From Bacteroidota bacterium (lineage in GTDB: Bacteria; Bacteroidota; Bacteroidia; Flavobacteriales_F; PHOS-HE28), in assembly GCA_023430945.1 (NCBI GenBank), contig JAEYYE010000200.1, forward strand, positions 1 to 5,741: a stretch of DNA of 5,741 nt. The letters are read 5' to 3'. This document shows positions 1 to 5,714 of the stretch, in pieces. The translations under genes were made by a program, and so were the position numbers. Position 1 is the first letter of the stretch; every line of letters starts with the position of its first letter. A model generated the notes under the pieces. The model saw nothing but the letters and a program-made list of their open reading frames with translations, was not told where the DNA came from and ran no database searches.

Positions 1-183
1 GTATGAATGCTTCTGCGCTCCACGAGTGGCGAGTTCCTGAAGCGTTCGATCGAGCTTTTCCTCATCCCTGGCGAGAAGTATCACGTTCGCGCCAAGCTGT
101 GCGAACAATGTCGCGGTGGCGAGCCCGATGCCCTGCGTGCTTCCACAAACGAGCGCATTCCTTCCGGTAAGTTGGATATCCAT
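1..183 (-). CDS. Short-chain dehydrogenase/reductase (SDR), partial, N-terminal 61 codons
   Basis: Read on the minus strand from ATG at 183, the frame is open to the window edge, so only the N-terminal part is present. It starts MDIQLTGRNALVCGSTQGIG and continues into LATATLFAQLGANVILLARD. Seen: the first Rossmann strand (ALVCGS), the SDR dinucleotide loop matching TGxxxGxG with Cys in place of the usual Thr (C-G-S-T-Q-G-I-G, residues 13-20), and the second strand VILLARD, whose basic residue after the strand suggests NADP(H) preference. The catalytic Ser-Tyr-Lys lies outside the window. By family knowledge it is a classical NAD(P)-dependent oxidoreductase, often labelled 3-oxoacyl-ACP reductase-like; the substrate cannot be told. 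It is transcribed away from the large secreted-protein gene. SDRs of this kind can sit near kynurenine-catabolic genes such as those at 3181-4826, so a role there is possible but not shown. The start was chosen because the next in-frame upstream candidate is only a TTG at 208-210 and the SDR core begins right after this ATG. Confidence 0.87.
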   Translation of the reverse strand, partial: MDIQLTGRNALVCGSTQGIGLATATLFAQLGANVILLARDEEKLDRTLQELATRGAQKHSY

Positions 184-188
184 CGGTC

Positions 189-196
189 CAAAAGTA
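189..196 (-). promoter_or_regulatory. Candidate Bacteroidota -7 box for the SDR gene
   Basis: On the minus strand the bases read TACTTTTG, a full match to the Bacteroidota -7 consensus TAnnTTTG. It ends only 5 bases before the SDR ATG, so a transcript from it would be nearly leaderless. There is no well-spaced -33 TTTG; the nearest TTTG (208-211) is only 12 bases upstream, against the usual 17-23. A chance match is quite possible. Confidence 0.28.
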
Positions 197-369
197 TCTG
201 CTGCGATCAAAGCATCTTTGAACTGGAATGGCCGAGTGCATTGGATCCGCTGTATGACCGCGGATAAAAGCACTGGACATCAGAACGATCGCAGGATCGG
301 CGGGCATTGCTTGGTTCCCATGTGGATAAAATACTACGGGCATGCGGGCGGATCGGCTTATTATGAAGT

Positions 370-377
370 GAACTTTG
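370..377 (+). promoter_or_regulatory. Candidate -7 box upstream of the T9SS-sorted protein
   Basis: GAACTTTG matches five of the six fixed positions of TAnnTTTG and would give a leader of about 30 bases before the ATG at 413. A short purine-rich AGGGA lies at 406-410, just before the start. No convincing -33 TTTG is visible at the expected distance. The assignment rests on one box and its position. Confidence 0.3.
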
Positions 378-412
378 TACCCCTACAACCATAACAAAGA
401 CGACCAGGGATC

Positions 413-3076
413 ATGAAGCAATTATTACCAGGTATACTCTCGATCCTGATATCGGGAACGATCGCCGCACAACCACCGAACGATAACTGCTGGCAGGCCG
501 ATACAGTTGTCGTGGCACCGGGCGCCACCGTAACGGTCACAGGCAACAATGAAGGTGCAACGGATGCGATCAATATCGGCGTACCACATGTCTGGGAAGC
601 GTTCACGCTTACGGAATGTTCCGACCTGATCATCTCCTACTGCGGCACCGATCCGGCGTTCACCACGGCGCACCGCACGCTGTACACCGGGTGCACCATG
701 AACGGCTTCGGCAATTTCGCACGCCATCCTGATACGGGGATCGAACAGACCTCCTGTGGCGACAACAACTTCACCATTCCGTACTTCCAACTTCCTGCTG
801 GCACCTATTTCTACATGGTCGAATCGCTTCCGGGTGCGACTGGGGATTACACGTTGAACTTCACGGCCACGCCTTGCAGTGCCACTCCACCAGCGAACGA
901 CGAATGCGCCGGTGCGATCACCTTGGTCCCCAACGAGACCTGTGTAACCGTTACCGGGGATGTGGATGGCGCCAATGCAGGGGTTTCCCTTCCGCCGATC
1001 ACCTGCAATGGCTGGACGGGTGATTCAAGCGACGACGTATGGTTCCAGTTCGTGGCCACCGCCGAGTCGCACGATATCATGGTAACCCCCAGCCCTGGCA
1101 TGGATCCAACGGTGGATCTGCGCAGCGGTATTTGCGGCGCAACGGAAACGATCGCCTGCGCAGAGAACACGGGCACCGGTGCCGCGGAAACACTCCAGGC
1201 AACGGGCCTCACGATCGGCGAGACATATTACATACGCGTGAACGATTGGTGGGCGGGTCTTTCGCTCACCACCACTTTCGATATCTGTGTGATGGGCGCC
1301 GGCGGTGGTGATTGTGAAGCTTTCGCCGGAACCTTCGGGCCGGTGGCCGGCCCGACATGCCTGGTCGATGGATCCGCTACGTTGAGCCCGATCCCTAACG
1401 GTGATGCCGTTGTTCCTGAAGGCTTCTCGACCATCTACCTGCTTTCGATCGGCGATGATGCGGTACTCCAGAGCAGCGACGCCACCCCCAGTTTCACCGT
1501 GAACGATCCTGGTACGTACACCGTACACACGCTGGTGTTCGATGAGACCACGCTGGATACAAGCCTGTTCGTTGCCGGTACCACCACCATCGCCGAGATC
1601 TATGCATTGTTGCAACAAGGTGGTGGAGAGATCTGCGGCAGCATCGATGCGACCGGCGCTACGATCGAAGTGATCGTTTGCGAGCCCTGTGATGCGTTCG
1701 CAGGCACGCTTACACCTGTGATCGGAACGGTTTGTCTGGTCGACGGCATCGCTGGCATGGAAGCGATCCTGAACGACGATGCGGTGATCCCCACCGGGTA
1801 TCAACAGGTCTTCGTCCTCACGCAAGGCCCAGAAATGGTGATCCTCGAAGTGAGCATCACTCCTGTATTCGAGATCGGCACAGTTGGTTCATACACGATC
1901 CATTCACTCGTGTTCGATCCGGCCACGTTGAACCTGAGCGACATCGTGATCGGTTCCACAACGGCGGCCGAAGTGAACGCCATATTGCAGCAGGGTGGCG
2001 GCACGATCTGCGCAAGCCTCGACCTTGCGGGCGCTGCCTACGAAGTTGAGGATTGTACGCCCGCCAATGACCTGTGTACGAATGCACAAGGCTTGAACAT
2101 CTACGCCACCGGTGATTGCGCTGGCAACGAAGTGGCCGGATCGAACATCTTCTCCACCGCAGGAACCATTTCACCAGCCTGCGATCCATCCACGGTGGGT
2201 TACGCCGATGTTTATTACGTCTTCAATTCGGGCGCGAACACCGAAGTAACGATAGACCTTACGGGTGTTACGATGAATAATTGGGGAATCGCGGTCTTCA
2301 CGGATTGCACAGGTGATGGACCGATCGCATGTGAGATCTCACCTGCTGCACCGATCGTGGTCTCCACCACCCCGGATACCGATCACATCATCATGATCTA
2401 TTCCGATCTGGAGGATGGCCAGACGGGCGACTTCAACATCTGCCTCACGGGATCGGTAGCGGTGAACTTCTGCCTGGGCGGCAGCGTAAGCACCGATCTT
2501 GGCGAGGATGAAGCTGTCATCTGCGTGAATGATCCAGTGGGATCGATCGCATTCTTGAACACTGGCGGAGGCGCGCAGGATTATTCCTACATCCTCACGG
2601 ATACCACCGGGATCATCGTTGCAAGCTCCGTTGGGAACACGATCGATATCACCGATCTCGCGATCGGAACCTACCAGGTACACGGTATTTCGTTCAATGG
2701 AACCTTGGAAGGTGCGATCGCAGGTGAAGCATTGGCAGGGATCACAGCCACGGGAGAATGCATTTCCATGAGCACCAACTTCGTTACGTTGATCGTGGAG
2801 GTCTGCACTTCGATCGGGAACTCTTCTTCGATCGATTGGAGCATCTTCCCGAATCCCGCAAACGATGTGATCAACATCACTTACAACGGTGAAGCAGGAA
2901 ATGCCGTGATCGAGATGTACGATGCATCAGGCCGCCGGATCAGTTCAGATCGGATCCAACTGGTGTCCGGGGCAAGTCATCCGCTTTCGCTGAACAGCGC
3001 GATCGCACCGGGCATGTACACGATCGCGATCATCACCGATGATGGCCGGTCCACCGCACGGGTGATCATTGAATGA
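413..3076 (+). CDS. Modular secreted/cell-surface protein with C-terminal type IX secretion sorting domain
   Basis: This 887-residue protein is probably exported through Sec and then T9SS. Residues 1-19 (MKQLLPGILSILISGTIAA) form a signal peptide with likely cleavage at AA|Q. Two module types follow. Type A begins with P-x-N-D-x-C (PPNDNC at 21, PPANDEC at 159, PANDLC at 550) and ends in a strand such as YTLNF, FDICV or FNICL; these resemble PPC-like beta-sandwich domains. Type B begins C-[ED]-A-F-A-G-T at 301 and 426, an exact 125-residue period, with a diverged third copy at about 687-798. The order is A-A-B-B-A-B. Residues about 807-887 (IFPNPANDVINI, then MYDASGR, then GMYTI) match the Por secretion C-terminal sorting family (TIGR04183-like). 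No catalytic domain is recognisable, so a structural, adhesive or scaffold role is inferred. About 30 cysteines suggest disulfides outside the cell. It is probably monocistronic: a divergent SDR lies upstream and a strong terminator downstream. Confidence 0.93.
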   Translation: MKQLLPGILSILISGTIAAQPPNDNCWQADTVVVAPGATVTVTGNNEGATDAINIGVPHVWEAFTLTECSDLIISYCGTDPAFTTAHRTLYTGCTMNGFGNFARHPDTGIEQTSCGDNNFTIPYFQLPAGTYFYMVESLPGATGDYTLNFTATPCSATPPANDECAGAITLVPNETCVTVTGDVDGANAGVSLPPITCNGWTGDSSDDVWFQFVATAESHDIMVTPSPGMDPTVDLRSGICGATETIACAENTGTGAAETLQATGLTIGETYYIRVNDWWAGLSLTTTFDICVMGAGGGDCEAFAGTFGPVAGPTCLVDGSATLSPIPNGDAVVPEGFSTIYLLSIGDDAVLQSSDATPSFTVNDPGTYTVHTLVFDETTLDTSLFVAGTTTIAEIYALLQQGGGEICGSIDATGATIEVIVCEPCDAFAGTLTPVIGTVCLVDGIAGMEAILNDDAVIPTGYQQVFVLTQGPEMVILEVSITPVFEIGTVGSYTIHSLVFDPATLNLSDIVIGSTTAAEVNAILQQGGGTICASLDLAGAAYEVEDCTPANDLCTNAQGLNIYATGDCAGNEVAGSNIFSTAGTISPACDPSTVGYADVYYVFNSGANTEVTIDLTGVTMNNWGIAVFTDCTGDGPIACEISPAAPIVVSTTPDTDHIIMIYSDLEDGQTGDFNICLTGSVAVNFCLGGSVSTDLGEDEAVICVNDPVGSIAFLNTGGGAQDYSYILTDTTGIIVASSVGNTIDITDLAIGTYQVHGISFNGTLEGAIAGEALAGITATGECISMSTNFVTLIVEVCTSIGNSSSIDWSIFPNPANDVINITYNGEAGNAVIEMYDASGRRISSDRIQLVSGASHPLSLNSAIAPGMYTIAIITDDGRSTARVIIE
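1313..2056 (+). repeat. Tandem pair of 375-bp (125-residue) type-B modules inside the T9SS protein
   Basis: The first copy spans 1313-1687 and the second 1688-2056. Aligned landmarks are CEAFAGT/CDAFAGT at the start, CLVDG in both, GDAVVPEG/DDAVIPTG, YTVHTLVFD/YTIHSLVFD, and ALLQQGGGEIC/AILQQGGGTIC near the end. The two copies differ at many synonymous positions, so the duplication is old and kept at protein level. A third, more diverged copy (about 2471-2806) keeps the YQVHGISF strand and paired cysteines but has lost the QQGGG motif. The alternating strands and turns suggest an Ig-like beta sandwich; I cannot name a Pfam family. Confidence 0.8.
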
Positions 3077-3097
3077 ACCCGTGATCATTGCGATCTT

Positions 3098-3130
3098 GAA
3101 GAAGGCGGGCCTGGCCCGCCTTCTTCTTTT
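3098..3130 (+). terminator. Rho-independent terminator after the T9SS protein gene
   Basis: A perfect 13-bp stem (GAAGAAGGCGGGC, 3098-3110, with its complement at 3114-3126) is closed by a CTG loop and followed by TTTT at 3127-3130. It starts 21 bases after the stop codon at 3074-3076. There is no matching T-tract on the minus-strand side, so it should act on plus-strand transcription only. It separates the secreted-protein gene from the kynurenine genes. Confidence 0.92.
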
Positions 3131-3159
3131 CACTCCGCTCCATCGGATCGCTACCTTTA
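3128..3159 (+). promoter_or_regulatory. Candidate promoter for the dioxygenase-ACMSD unit
   Basis: TACCTTTA at 3152-3159 matches five of the six fixed positions of the -7 box TAnnTTTG. TTTC at 3128-3131, 20 bases upstream, could serve as a weak -33 element and would overlap the T-tract of the preceding terminator. The leader would be about 15 bases, with no Shine-Dalgarno before the ATG at 3181. A promoter is expected here because the strong terminator isolates the downstream genes. Confidence 0.35.
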
Positions 3160-3180
3160 AGCCGATCAGACCCGCACCCA

Positions 3181-3711
3181 ATGAGCATCAGAAGACCATT
3201 CGATCTGCAAGGCTGGATCAACGAGAACCGCCATCTTCTCAAGCCGCCGGTTGGCAACAAGAATCTCTACGCCGATGCAGGTGATTACATCGTGATGATC
3301 GTTGGCGGACCCAATGCGCGCAAGGATTATCATTGGAACGAGACGGAGGAACTTTTCTACCAGATCGAAGGCGACATCGAAGTGGGTGTGCAGGAAGATG
3401 GAAAAGCTGTGACGATCCCGATCAAGCAGGGCGAAATGTTCCTGCTGCCATCACGAACCCCGCACCAGCCAAGGCGTGGCCCGAATACCGTAGGCCTTGT
3501 GATCGAAGTGAAGCGCGATGATCGGGAATTGGAAGATGGCCTTCAATGGTATTGCGAGAAGTGCAACAACCTGCTGCACGAATACCGCTTCGTTCTTCAC
3601 AACATCGAGAAGGATTTCCTTCCGCGTTTCAGGGAATTCTATTCCAGCGAAGAGCTGCGCACCTGCAACAAATGCGGCCACGTGATGGAAGTGGATCCGC
3701 GCTTCGTATGA
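3181..3711 (+). CDS. nbaC: 3-hydroxyanthranilate 3,4-dioxygenase
   Basis: This non-heme Fe(II) cupin enzyme opens the ring of 3-hydroxyanthranilate with O2, giving 2-amino-3-carboxymuconate semialdehyde in cytosolic tryptophan/kynurenine breakdown. It has 176 residues, typical for the bacterial form. The metal triad known from the Cupriavidus enzyme is present: His51 and Glu57 (in YHWNETEELFYQ) and His95 (in RTPHQPRR). The substrate-contact residues are Arg47, Arg99 and a Glu at 109 (VIEVKR). The C-terminal rubredoxin-like second iron site is intact, with Cys125/Cys128 (WYCEKCNN) and Cys162/Cys165 (RTCNKCGH), spaced exactly as in bacterial members; animal enzymes lack this site. The next gene encodes the enzyme acting on its product, 101 bp downstream in the same direction, so the two are probably co-transcribed. 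The start is chosen because the family N-terminus (RRPFDLQGWI) follows directly. No defects are seen. Confidence 0.96.
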   Translation: MSIRRPFDLQGWINENRHLLKPPVGNKNLYADAGDYIVMIVGGPNARKDYHWNETEELFYQIEGDIEVGVQEDGKAVTIPIKQGEMFLLPSRTPHQPRRGPNTVGLVIEVKRDDRELEDGLQWYCEKCNNLLHEYRFVLHNIEKDFLPRFREFYSSEELRTCNKCGHVMEVDPRFV

Positions 3712-3717
3712 AATTGA

Positions 3718-3812
3718 GTTGTCGGTTGACAGCTGGCAGTTCTCAGGATCACTGGCGAACTGTGTTCACTTTTTTGAATTTCACGGACAACTGACAATGG
3801 ACGACTGACAAC
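3718..3812 (+). repeat. Spacer with imperfect inverted and direct GTTGTC/TGACAA repeats between dioxygenase and ACMSD genes
   Basis: The left arm, GTTGTCGGTTG at 3718-3728, is nearly complementary to CGACTGACAAC at 3802-3812, with two mismatches in 11. Inside the right half the unit GGACAACTGACAA (3785-3797) is followed by a second version, GGACGACTGACAA (3799-3811), with a 14-base period. The centre holds CTGGCAGTTCT and CTGGCGAACTG. The right arm ends exactly at the ACMSD ATG and contains no Shine-Dalgarno. It has the look of a dispersed intergenic repeat or a mRNA hairpin between cistrons. No T-tract follows a stem, so it is not an obvious terminator. Confidence 0.5.
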
Positions 3813-4826
3813 ATGGATCTGTTCTCGATCGACATCCATACGCACATCCTGCCGGAAAATATCCCGGATTTCGGAGCGAAGTATGGCTACCGCGGCTTCA
3901 TTCACCTGGATCATCACAAGCCGGGTTGTGCCCGAATGATGCAGGATGACAAATTCTTCCGCGAAGTATGCGCCAACGTATGGGATCCGAATGTGAGGAT
4001 CGAGGAATGCGACCATCATCATGTGCATGTTCAGGTATTGAGCACCGTTCCGGTGATGTTCAGCTATTGGGCGAAACCTCAGGATACACTTGATCTATCG
4101 ATGTTCCTGAACGATCACATCGCCGATATCGTGGATCGTTTTCCGAAGCGCTTCACGGGTCTTGGAACGATCCCGATGCAGGATCCCGAGTTGGCGATCA
4201 CAGAATTGGAGCGATGCAAACGGATCGGTCTGATCGGCGTACAGATCGGTTCTCACATCAACGGAACGAACCTCGGAGAACCACGTCTCTTCAGCATCTT
4301 CAAAGCATGCGAGGAATTGGACATGGTAGTTTTCGTTCACCCTTGGGACATGATGGGCGCCGATCGGTTCGATAAGTATTGGATGCCGTGGCTCGTTGGA
4401 ATGCCGGCCGAGACGACAACTGCGATCACATCGATGATCTTCAGCGGACTGTTCGAACGGCTTCCGAAACTGCGCGTCGCTTTCGCACACGGCGGCGGAT
4501 CATTTCCTGCCACGATCGGGCGGATCGAGCACGGTTTTCAAGTGAGGCCAGATCTCTGTGCAGTGGACAACAACGTGAATCCTCGGGAATATCTCGGGAA
4601 ATTCTGGATCGATTCGCTCGTGCACGATCCGAAGATGTTGCAGTTCGTGGTGGATCTGATCGGTGTTGAAAGAGTCGCGCTGGGCAGCGATTATCCGTTC
4701 CCGCTCGGTGAACTGGAACCCGGCACGTTGATCAAGAGCATGCCGTGGAGCGATGAAACGAAGGAGATGTTGTTGAGCGGATCGGCCCTGGACTGGATGG
4801 GGCTGAAGAAGGATCGATTTCTCTAG
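3813..4826 (+). CDS. nbaD: 2-amino-3-carboxymuconate-6-semialdehyde decarboxylase (ACMSD), amidohydrolase family
   Basis: This metal-dependent decarboxylase converts the unstable dioxygenase product ACMS to 2-aminomuconate-6-semialdehyde, diverting carbon from quinolinate/NAD synthesis to full oxidation. It has 337 residues, the usual length. The TIM-barrel metal ligands align with the Pseudomonas enzyme: His9 and His11 (IDIHTHILPE), His176 (VFVHPWDM) and Asp293 (LGSDYPFP). His226 (AFAHGGGSFP) is the catalytic histidine. Arg50 (FFREVC) and Arg237 (TIGRIEHG) match the substrate carboxylate-binding arginines; the second is supplied by the partner subunit in the known dimers. The start at 3813 is firm: an in-frame TGA lies at 3792-3794 and the HTH motif needs this N-terminus. 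It follows the dioxygenase in the same direction and converges on the deaminase gene with a 5-bp gap. Other ACMSD-family decarboxylases are possible in principle, but pairing with the dioxygenase makes this call strong. Confidence 0.93.
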   Translation: MDLFSIDIHTHILPENIPDFGAKYGYRGFIHLDHHKPGCARMMQDDKFFREVCANVWDPNVRIEECDHHHVHVQVLSTVPVMFSYWAKPQDTLDLSMFLNDHIADIVDRFPKRFTGLGTIPMQDPELAITELERCKRIGLIGVQIGSHINGTNLGEPRLFSIFKACEELDMVVFVHPWDMMGADRFDKYWMPWLVGMPAETTTAITSMIFSGLFERLPKLRVAFAHGGGSFPATIGRIEHGFQVRPDLCAVDNNVNPREYLGKFWIDSLVHDPKMLQFVVDLIGVERVALGSDYPFPLGELEPGTLIKSMPWSDETKEMLLSGSALDWMGLKKDRFL

Positions 4827-4831
4827 AGATC

Positions 4832-5308
4832 TCAATAGGCGATCTTGCCCGGATCGCGCTTCCATTCCTCGAAGATCGCGCGCGCTTCTTCACGCATCAT
4901 GGCACTGATCGGGATCCTTCTCTGTTCGATCGGAAGGACCAATTCCTCGTAGATAAGCCGATCGTCGAAGCCCGCCTCTGCCGCGTCCTGGCGCGTCGCG
5001 GCGAGAACGATCCGATCCGGGCGTGCCCAATAGATCGCTCCCAGGCACATCGGGCACGGCTCGCAACTGGTGTACAAAATGCAACCCGTGAGCTGGAAAT
5101 GCTGCAGAGCACGACAGGCATCGCGGATCGCGATCACTTCTGCATGCGCCGTGGGATCGTTGCTGCTGGTCACCTGGTTGTTCCCACGGCCAATGATCTT
5201 CCCTTCCTTCACGATCACGCAGCCGAACGGTCCGCCAAGCCTTTTCTTCATTCCTTCACGCGCGAGTTGGATCGCTTCATTCAGGAAGTATTCGTCCTCA
5301 TTCATCAT
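4832..5308 (-). CDS. guaD: Guanine deaminase (GuaD-type nucleoside deaminase)
   Basis: This cytidine-deaminase-fold zinc enzyme probably hydrolyses guanine to xanthine and ammonia in the cytosol. It has 158 residues from ATG at 5308, close to the 156 of Bacillus subtilis GuaD. Zinc ligands are His55 (TAHAEVIA, with Glu57 as proton shuttle) and Cys85/Cys88 (CEPCPMC). The stretch GAIYWARP, the segment EAGFDDRLIY (Asp116) and the C-terminal Tyr158 (KIAY) correspond to GuaD residues that recognise guanine in the domain-swapped dimer. These favour GuaD over tRNA adenosine deaminase TadA, which has the same zinc motif but lacks AGFDD and the terminal Tyr. The frame is open further upstream to 5551, but that part is the out-of-frame VOC gene. 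The start region has two adjacent ATGs (5308 and 5305) and overlaps the VOC stop by 11 or 8 bases, implying translational coupling. No Shine-Dalgarno is clear. Confidence 0.87.
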   Translation of the reverse strand: MMNEDEYFLNEAIQLAREGMKKRLGGPFGCVIVKEGKIIGRGNNQVTSSNDPTAHAEVIAIRDACRALQHFQLTGCILYTSCEPCPMCLGAIYWARPDRIVLAATRQDAAEAGFDDRLIYEELVLPIEQRRIPISAMMREEARAIFEEWKRDPGKIAY

Positions 5309-5714
5309 CCCGATCGAATTCCCAGGTGCCTTCTTCAATGATCTCCACACAATTGCGATCGGGATCGCGGAAGTAGAACGATCGGAACCCGCCCGGCCAA
5401 TCCTGTTCATGCTCGATCCCGATCGATCTTGAGCTGATCCATTTCTTCCACCGCTCGTATCCTGCTCTTTCCACTTCGAACGCGAAATGCAATTCCCCTT
5501 CAGCGAAGTGGCGCGGCAACCGGTGTTGCTCCTTGCTCGCGATCGGATCAAAACAGAGAAGCACCGATCTTCCTACACGGAAAAAAGCGTGACTTCTCTC
5601 CGAGAATGAAAAACAATCCAGACCGATCAGTTCTTCATAGAATTCACGGCAGCGATGCAGGTCCTTCACATAGATGCACGTTTCCTTGATCTGCAGCGAC
5701 CCTGGCCGTTCCAT
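5298..5714 (-). CDS. VOC (glyoxalase/bleomycin-resistance fold) family protein
   Basis: A 138-residue single-domain protein from ATG at 5714, with the two beta-alpha-beta-beta-beta halves of the vicinal oxygen chelate fold. The first half is KETCIYVKDLHRCREFY, then an RVGRSVLLCFD strand; the second is GELHFAFEV, then SFYFRDPDRNCVEII. Likely metal ligands are Glu11 (where many members have His), His76 (ELHFAF) and Glu124 (CVEII). Members include glyoxalase I, ring-cleavage dioxygenases and fosfomycin-resistance proteins; the substrate here cannot be assigned. It lies upstream of the guanine deaminase with overlapping stop and start, so it is the first visible gene of that unit. The frame continues upstream through a TTG at 5736-5738 to the window edge, so a longer N-terminus is not excluded; ATG at 5714 is preferred because the fold begins about 10 residues later. 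Confidence 0.82.
   Translation of the reverse strand: MERPGSLQIKETCIYVKDLHRCREFYEELIGLDCFSFSERSHAFFRVGRSVLLCFDPIASKEQHRLPRHFAEGELHFAFEVERAGYERWKKWISSRSIGIEHEQDWPGGFRSFYFRDPDRNCVEIIEEGTWEFDRDDE

Noticed and set aside
298..337. Sigma-70-like promoter (TTGCTT at 307-312 and TAAAAT at 327-332)
   Set aside because: The 14-base spacer is too short, and this phylum's housekeeping sigma factor prefers TTTG/TAnnTTTG boxes.
1025..1825. 266-codon open frame on the minus strand inside the T9SS gene
   Set aside because: It lies antisense within a protein with clear signal peptide, repeats and sorting domain. Its translation is rich in Arg/His/Asp with no recognisable domain, as expected of a shadow frame in GC-rich coding DNA.
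1313..2056. CRISPR or DNA-level tandem array
   Set aside because: The 375-bp periodicity is conserved at protein level only, is fully in frame, and has only two adjacent copies.
3062..3090. Direct repeat GTGATCATTG (3062-3071 and 3081-3090) straddling the T9SS gene stop
   Set aside because: Only ten bases with a 19-base period, and both contain the abundant GATC. It is probably chance or slippage, with no sign of an insertion-site duplication around a mobile element.
4832..5308. tRNA adenosine deaminase TadA
   Set aside because: The zinc motif is shared, but AGFDD, GAIYWARP and the C-terminal Tyr match guanine deaminase, and TadA-specific tRNA-contact features were not seen.
5309..5551. An 81-residue N-terminal extension of the guanine deaminase to an ATG at 5551
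   Set aside because: The extension is the out-of-frame reading of the VOC gene, is Arg/Ser-rich without homology, and family members begin a few residues before the FLNEAI helix as from 5308.
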